46,575 nt of DNA from contig CAJUMR010000019.1 of NCBI GenBank assembly GCA_910587475.1, positions 1-46,575 on the forward strand. Direction: 5' to 3'. Source of the stretch: an uncultured Muribaculaceae bacterium. Its GTDB lineage: Bacteria; Bacteroidota; Bacteroidia; Bacteroidales; Muribaculaceae. The stretch's first letter is position 1. Every line of letters begins with the position of its first letter. The translations under genes were made by a program, and so were the position numbers. Shown here in pieces: positions 42,567-46,575 of this stretch. Under the pieces are notes generated by a model. That model worked only from the letters and a program-made list of their open reading frames with translations, did not search any database and was not told the origin of the DNA.

Positions 42567-43430
42567 ATGGCTGATATAAAGATTGCCGGCATCATGAGAG
42601 CCGCGGCGTTCTCGCCGAACCACATCGGCAACGACTCAACGATATTCAACGCCGTCGCCGAACAACTGCGCAAACGAGGATGCATCGTCAACGTATACAG
42701 CGAAGAACAGTTCATCGCTTCCGGCGTCAAAGAAAATATAATCGTCAACATGTGCCGCGAACCGCGGGCCATCGAGCTGCTGCAGAAACTCGAGGACAAC
42801 GGAGCGCTTGTGATCAACTCCGGCTACGGCATAGAGAACTGTGTGCGCGAGCGCATGGCAAGGATTTTGCTCGGAAGCAACATCCCTTATCCCGAAAGCA
42901 TTATCGTCAGCACCGACGAAGCTATCCGCGAGACTCTCACGAAAGCCCACATTTCGGCTTGTTGGATCAAACGCGGAGACTCCCACACGATGCACAACGA
43001 AGACGTCACATACGTCCGACATCCCGAAGAAGCTCAGGAGATACTCCAGGAGTACTTCCTCCGAGGCATCAAACGCGCTGTCATAAATCGCCATCTCGAA
43101 GGCGAACTGATCAAATTCTATGGCATCGCAGGCACATCGTTCTTCTACTGGCTCTCGGCCAACAACTCGTCGTCGGTCAGACGCACCGCTGCGAAAAAGA
43201 CGCCTGCTGACTTTGACGAAGAGAAGCTCAAAGCCTTGTGCAACGCCGCAGCCGAGATACTCGACGTCAGCATCTACGGAGGCGATTGCGTCGTCGACAA
43301 CGACGGGAAAATGCGGATTATCGACTTCGACGACTGGCCAAGCTTTGCCCCTTGCCGTCAGGAAGCATCGACTCAGATTGCAAAATTCATCATGAGCGCC
43401 ATAAAAGATCGATTCGGTTCACATAAATGA
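42567..43430 (+). CDS. ATP-grasp domain protein, substrate unknown
   Basis: A 287-aa protein that reads as a small ATP-grasp ligase of the RimK-like kind. A pre-ATP-grasp region (1-100, IAGIMRAAAFSPNHIGND) is followed by a nucleotide-binding lysine in CWIKRGDSH (132-140), the HLEGELIKFYGI strand (176-187) and acidic metal ligands in GGDCVV and IIDFDDWPSF (D240, D253, D255, D256). Such enzymes join a carboxylate to an amine or thiol through an acyl-phosphate; the partners here cannot be read. The start at 42567 (MADIKIAG) is where similarity begins; the frame extends upstream into the sirtuin gene, but that part is arginine-rich shadow. Confidence 0.8.
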   Translation: MADIKIAGIMRAAAFSPNHIGNDSTIFNAVAEQLRKRGCIVNVYSEEQFIASGVKENIIVNMCREPRAIELLQKLEDNGALVINSGYGIENCVRERMARILLGSNIPYPESIIVSTDEAIRETLTKAHISACWIKRGDSHTMHNEDVTYVRHPEEAQEILQEYFLRGIKRAVINRHLEGELIKFYGIAGTSFFYWLSANNSSSVRRTAAKKTPADFDEEKLKALCNAAAEILDVSIYGGDCVVDNDGKMRIIDFDDWPSFAPCRQEASTQIAKFIMSAIKDRFGSHK

Positions 43431-43446
43431 CCCGAGCGACATATAC

Positions 43447-43466
43447 CACATATATAATATAATGTG
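43447..43466. promoter_or_regulatory. AT-rich inverted repeat before the acyltransferase
   Basis: CACAT (43447-43451) and ATGTG (43462-43466) flank a 10-base A/T core in the 47-base gap between the ATP-grasp and acyltransferase genes. Its position 12 bases above the start codon suggests a small hairpin or regulator site; no consensus promoter box overlaps it. Confidence 0.3.
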
Positions 43467-43477
43467 TATTGTAAAAA

Positions 43478-44338
43478 ATGACTGACAACTCCACCGACAA
43501 TAATCTCATCGTGCGCCCCGACGTTCTCAACTACGACGACATCAGGCGTATCGTACCGAAACTCGACGGACACGAAAAACTCGTCAACTGGCTTCTCCAC
43601 TTCCTTTCAGTCGACAAGGTCAACAAAGTCCATGCAAACTGCTGCGACACTCCCGGACCGGAATTCACTCGCCGGCTCCTCTTCGACGAATTCAAGATGA
43701 CGCTCCGCATCGACAATGAGAAAGTGCTCGACAATCTGCCCGAAGGACCATTCATCACAATCAGCAACCACCCCTTCGGTGCTCTCGACGGCATCGCTCT
43801 GATCCACATCATAGGATCACGTCGTCCAGAATTCAAAGTGCTCGTCAACATGTTTCTGAACCAGATCACAGCCATGCGGCCCAACTTCATCGCCGTCGAC
43901 CCTCTTGCGTCCAACGACCCCGCCAAGAGAGCTGTGTCGGTCAACGGCATCAGGCAAGCACTCCGCCAGCTCAAGGACGGAAATCCGGTCGGCTTCTTCC
44001 CTGCCGGAGCTATGAGCAAGACCACTCTACGCCACGGGCTCCAGGATCGCCCTTGGCAGAAATCCGTCCTTCAGATCATCCACAGAGCCAAAGTACCTGT
44101 AATTCCTATTTTCTTCCACGGCGGCAACAGCTGGTGGTGTAACTTCCTCGGCCACGCATGTTGGCCGGCAAGATCTCTCCGTTTGCCCGCTGAAGTGTTC
44201 AGAAAGGTCGGAACAGAGATGCACATAAGCGTCGGCGACCCCATCTCACCCGAACAGCAGGCGATCTACTCATCGTCGCCCGAAGCCCTCGGACTATTCT
44301 TACGCGAAAAAACTTACGAACTATCCAAATTGAAATAA
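43478..44338 (+). CDS. Lysophospholipid acyltransferase-like protein (PlsC family)
   Basis: A 286-aa acyltransferase of the PlsC/glycerol-acyltransferase type, probably at the inner membrane face. The catalytic motif is SNHPFGALDG, with H98 and D104 separated by five residues instead of the usual four, followed by RPNFIAVDP and the FFPAGAMSK block. The five-residue spacing is, as I recall, common to the Bacteroidetes branch often labelled hemolysin-like, to which glycine/ornithine-lipid O-acyltransferases also belong. No N-acyltransferase partner is adjacent, so a role in phosphatidic acid or in an aminolipid cannot be decided. The next gene is 6 bases on, a CDP-alcohol phosphatidyltransferase, supporting lipid synthesis. 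Confidence 0.85.
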   Translation: MTDNSTDNNLIVRPDVLNYDDIRRIVPKLDGHEKLVNWLLHFLSVDKVNKVHANCCDTPGPEFTRRLLFDEFKMTLRIDNEKVLDNLPEGPFITISNHPFGALDGIALIHIIGSRRPEFKVLVNMFLNQITAMRPNFIAVDPLASNDPAKRAVSVNGIRQALRQLKDGNPVGFFPAGAMSKTTLRHGLQDRPWQKSVLQIIHRAKVPVIPIFFHGGNSWWCNFLGHACWPARSLRLPAEVFRKVGTEMHISVGDPISPEQQAIYSSSPEALGLFLREKTYELSKLK

Positions 44339-44344
44339 CTGACA

Positions 44345-45286
44345 ATGTCTGAAAACAACCGCAAAAGCGCTTATCTCGAATCGCTGAAATCGCTCGACAC
44401 TGAAGAAGGCATCGACCTTGTATTCTACCGCCCGATAGGCTACGCATGGGCTTGCCTCGCAAAACGCCTTGGGGTGACACCCAACGCCATCACCATCGCG
44501 TCAATATTCATCGGCATAGGAGCCGGCATAGCTTTCTACTTTCCGCAGATGTGGATCAACGTGATCGGCATGCTGCTGCTCATCTGGGCTAATTCATTCG
44601 ACAGCGCCGACGGACAGCTTGCCCGCATGACCAAGCAATATTCACGCCTCGGACGCATCCTCGACGGAGTCAGCGGCGACTTCTGGTTTGCCGCCATCTA
44701 CATTGCCATTTGCTACAGGGAAAATGCAACTTCCCAATTCTTCAGCGCCCACACATGGGTCATATGGGTCATTGCAGTCACCGCAGGACTTTGCCACGCC
44801 AAACAAGCTGCCATGGCCGACTACTACCGCCAGTTCCACCTCTACTTCCTCAAAGGAGAGGAAGGCAGCGAACTCGATTCGGCCTCAAAACTGAAACAGA
44901 AACTTGCGCAGCTGACATGGTCTGACAATTTCTGGCAGAAACTGACTCTGACATTCTACACCAACTACACAGTCCAGCAGGAGGCTACTGCTCCGGCTAT
45001 GCAGAAACTCAGAGCCGCGCTCGCTGCAAGATTCCCCGACGGCCGCATTCCTCAGTCATTCCGCGATGCCTTCCGCAACGCATCACTGCCTCTGATGAAG
45101 TACACCAACATCCTGTCGTTCAACTGGCGATGCATCGCTTTGTTTGTCTCGCTCTTCGTGAAGATGCCATGGCTCTACTTTGCCTTTGAACTGGTCGTGC
45201 TCAACTCGCTTCTCGTCTACATGGTCATCCGCCACGAGTCGATCTGCCGACGCTTCACCAGAGAGCTCAACGAGGGCAAGTATTGA
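44345..45286 (+). CDS. CDP-alcohol phosphatidyltransferase
   Basis: A 313-aa polytopic membrane enzyme moving a phosphatidyl group from CDP-diacylglycerol to an alcohol. The motif DSADGQLAR (86-94), G103 and D107 follow the family pattern, but the last aspartate is one residue late (DGVSGD, D112), giving D-x4-D instead of D-x3-D. Lying beside inositol-phosphate synthase, it is a fair candidate for phosphatidylinositol-phosphate synthase, as in the inositol-lipid loci of gut Bacteroides; that is inference from neighbourhood. An insert of about 60 residues (HLYFLKGEEGSELDSASKL onward) makes it larger than PgsA (about 180 aa). Confidence 0.85.
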   Translation: MSENNRKSAYLESLKSLDTEEGIDLVFYRPIGYAWACLAKRLGVTPNAITIASIFIGIGAGIAFYFPQMWINVIGMLLLIWANSFDSADGQLARMTKQYSRLGRILDGVSGDFWFAAIYIAICYRENATSQFFSAHTWVIWVIAVTAGLCHAKQAAMADYYRQFHLYFLKGEEGSELDSASKLKQKLAQLTWSDNFWQKLTLTFYTNYTVQQEATAPAMQKLRAALAARFPDGRIPQSFRDAFRNASLPLMKYTNILSFNWRCIALFVSLFVKMPWLYFAFELVVLNSLLVYMVIRHESICRRFTRELNEGKY

Positions 45287-45366
45287 AACGCAACCCAATC
45301 CCAATTTAGATCAGTTAACATATAAACCATAGGAATGATTAAAAATTAAGCTTATTAAACTATCTC

Positions 45367-45381
45367 AGCTAAAATTTAGCT
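45367..45381. repeat. Short palindrome AGCTAAA-A-TTTAGCT
   Basis: A 15-base perfect inverted repeat with one central base sits about 80 bases after the phosphatidyltransferase stop codon in an A/T-rich gap and is followed by TACTTTTAC. It could end the upstream transcript weakly or bind a regulator of the next gene. Confidence 0.35.
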
Positions 45382-45421
45382 TACTTTTACAATTATTTAC
45401 TATCTTTATACTATAATATTT

Positions 45422-45467
45422 TTTGCAGTTCAAAAACTATGCGTACTTTTACACGCATTTTTCTGCA
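45422..45467 (+). promoter_or_regulatory. Putative promoter with overlapping dyad, inositol synthase
   Basis: TTTG (45422-45425), an 18-base spacer and TACTTTTA (45444-45451, one mismatch to TAnnTTTG) form a near-consensus promoter about 100 bases above the next gene. An interrupted inverted repeat covers it: TGCAG (45424-45428), AAAAA and ATGCGT (45439-45444) pair with ACGCAT (45453-45458), TTTT and CTGCA (45463-45467). A regulator binding this dyad would block the -7 box. Confidence 0.5.
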
Positions 45468-45552
45468 GTTTTTCAAAGCCCACCGCTGAGAGAAACAACT
45501 ACTTGGAACATAAAATATTGAAATAACATCTCAATCAAACACTAATTTGACA

Positions 45553-46575
45553 ATGAGCAAAAGTAATGTTAAGCCCGCACAGGGCAAGCTTGGCGTGATG
45601 GTTGTCGGACTCGGCGCTGTCACAACTACTTTTATGACCGGCGTACTCATGGCCCGCAAAGGACTTGCAAAGCCCGTCGGTTCAATGACACAATACGACA
45701 AAATCCGCGTTAGCGACGGCAAAGAGACCAAATACCTCAAATACGACGAAATCGTACCGATGGCATCTCTCAACGACATCGTTTTCGGTGCTTGGGACGT
45801 TTATCCCGCAAACGCTTACGAATCGGCCATCAACGCTGAAGTTCTCAAGGAAAAAGACATCAACCCCGTCAAAGACGAACTCGTAGCCATCAAGCCCCTC
45901 AAGGCTGCTTTCGACCACAACTATGCTAAGCGCCTCGACGGCGACAACGTGATGGTCGGCAAGACACGCTGGGAAATGGTAGAACAGCTCCGCGAAGACA
46001 TCCGCAACTTCAAGAAAGAAAACGGTGTTGACCGCGTTGTAGTTCTTTGGGCTGCTTCTACTGAAGTTTACGTTCCCGTCGACGAAAAGATCCACGGCAC
46101 TCTCGAAGCTCTCGAAGCTGCCATGAAGGCCGACGACAAGGAACACGTCGCTCCCTCTATGTGCTACGCATATGCCGCTCTCGCTGAAGGTGCTCCTTTC
46201 ATCATGGGCGCCCCCAACACAACTGTCGACATCCCCGCAATGTGGGAATTCAGCGAAAAGACCGGTATGCCCATCGCCGGTAAAGACTTCAAGACCGGTC
46301 AGACTCTCGTAAAATCTGGTTTTGCTCCCATCATCGGCACCCGTTGCCTCGGTCTTTCGGGTTGGTTCTCTACCAACATCCTCGGAAACCGCGACGGCCT
46401 CGTGCTCGACGAACCCGCAAACTTCCGCACTAAAGAAGTCAGCAAGCTCTCTACTCTCGAGTCTATCCTCGTGCCCGAAGAGCAGCCCGACCTCTACACC
46501 GACTACTTCCACAAAGTACGTATCAACTACTATCCCCCGCGCAACGACAACAAAGAAGGTTGGGACAACATCGAC
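45553..46575 (+). CDS. ino1: myo-Inositol-1-phosphate synthase (partial)
   Basis: The first 341 codons of an NAD-dependent synthase converting glucose 6-phosphate to myo-inositol phosphate; the gene runs off the window end, where a few dozen more residues are expected. The NAD motif is VMVVGLGAVTTTFMTGVLMARKG (15-37). Further on are DIVFGAWDVYPANAYESA, VVVLWAASTEV, the FIMGAPNTTVDIPAM stretch and GKDFKTGQTLVKSGFAPII, which fit the long MIPS of Bacteroidetes and actinobacteria. Codon use differs from its neighbours (more GCT, GGT and GTT), suggesting high expression. With the phosphatidyltransferase upstream it points to inositol-lipid synthesis. Confidence 0.93.
   Translation, partial: MSKSNVKPAQGKLGVMVVGLGAVTTTFMTGVLMARKGLAKPVGSMTQYDKIRVSDGKETKYLKYDEIVPMASLNDIVFGAWDVYPANAYESAINAEVLKEKDINPVKDELVAIKPLKAAFDHNYAKRLDGDNVMVGKTRWEMVEQLREDIRNFKKENGVDRVVVLWAASTEVYVPVDEKIHGTLEALEAAMKADDKEHVAPSMCYAYAALAEGAPFIMGAPNTTVDIPAMWEFSEKTGMPIAGKDFKTGQTLVKSGFAPIIGTRCLGLSGWFSTNILGNRDGLVLDEPANFRTKEVSKLSTLESILVPEEQPDLYTDYFHKVRINYYPPRNDNKEGWDNID

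Noticed and set aside
1..46575. CRISPR arrays, prophage or insertion sequences
   Set aside because: No regularly spaced direct repeats, no transposase, integrase or phage structural frames were found on either strand.

Overview
The window reads as a chromosomal segment of a Bacteroidales gut bacterium, and my best guess at family level is Muribaculaceae (inference from gene content; no marker gene here proves it). Supporting signs are several promoters of the Bacteroidetes type (TTTG, about 19 bases, TAnnTTTG), a class III glutamine synthetase, a division/wall cluster lacking murF and ddl, a secreted leucine-rich protein with a C-terminal sorting-like domain, and an inositol-phosphate synthase beside a CDP-alcohol phosphatidyltransferase, as in the inositol-lipid loci of gut Bacteroides. 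Coding strands are rich in C-ending codons, which creates many long but spurious antisense reading frames.

Layout. Positions 1-4.6 kb, minus strand: tRNA-Phe with its own promoter and terminator, recQ, and the glutamine synthetase glnN. Positions 4.6-11.3 kb, minus strand: a glycerol-3-phosphate operon, glpA-glpB-glpC-glpT followed by a HAD-IIA phosphatase. A divergent DeoR-type regulator (glpR, 11.7-12.4 kb) faces it across a 377-base region holding a consensus promoter, nested palindromes suited to an operator, and a 37-codon small reading frame. Positions 12.5-18.0 kb, minus strand: a four-gene operon of exported proteins from one consensus promoter (an FAD-dependent oxidoreductase, two nearly identical Tat-exported TIM-barrel proteins of DUF4434 type, and a GHL10-like TIM-barrel protein). 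It has no SusC/SusD and is the best candidate here for an undescribed pathway. Positions 18.2-19.5 kb: hflX.

From 19.6 kb everything is on the plus strand: a secreted LRR protein with three related modules; metX and hom (methionine branch); a membrane-anchored pseudokinase; a GNAT-like protein; then the dcw cluster rsmH-ftsL-ftsI-murE-mraY-murD-ftsW-murG-murC-ftsQ-ftsA-ftsZ (26.5-41.9 kb), with short gaps or overlaps and no mraZ directly upstream. Downstream of ftsZ come a sirtuin without the zinc cysteines, an ATP-grasp protein of unknown substrate, a lysophospholipid-type acyltransferase, a CDP-alcohol phosphatidyltransferase and, behind its own putative promoter, myo-inositol-1-phosphate synthase, which runs off the window end.

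Working together: GlpABC oxidises glycerol 3-phosphate and feeds electrons to the quinone pool, GlpT imports the substrate and GlpR presumably senses it. The dcw genes supply lipid-linked peptidoglycan precursor and the divisome. The last three genes plausibly make glycerophospholipids, including inositol lipids. Assignments rest on reading motifs and translated sequence by eye; no database search was possible.
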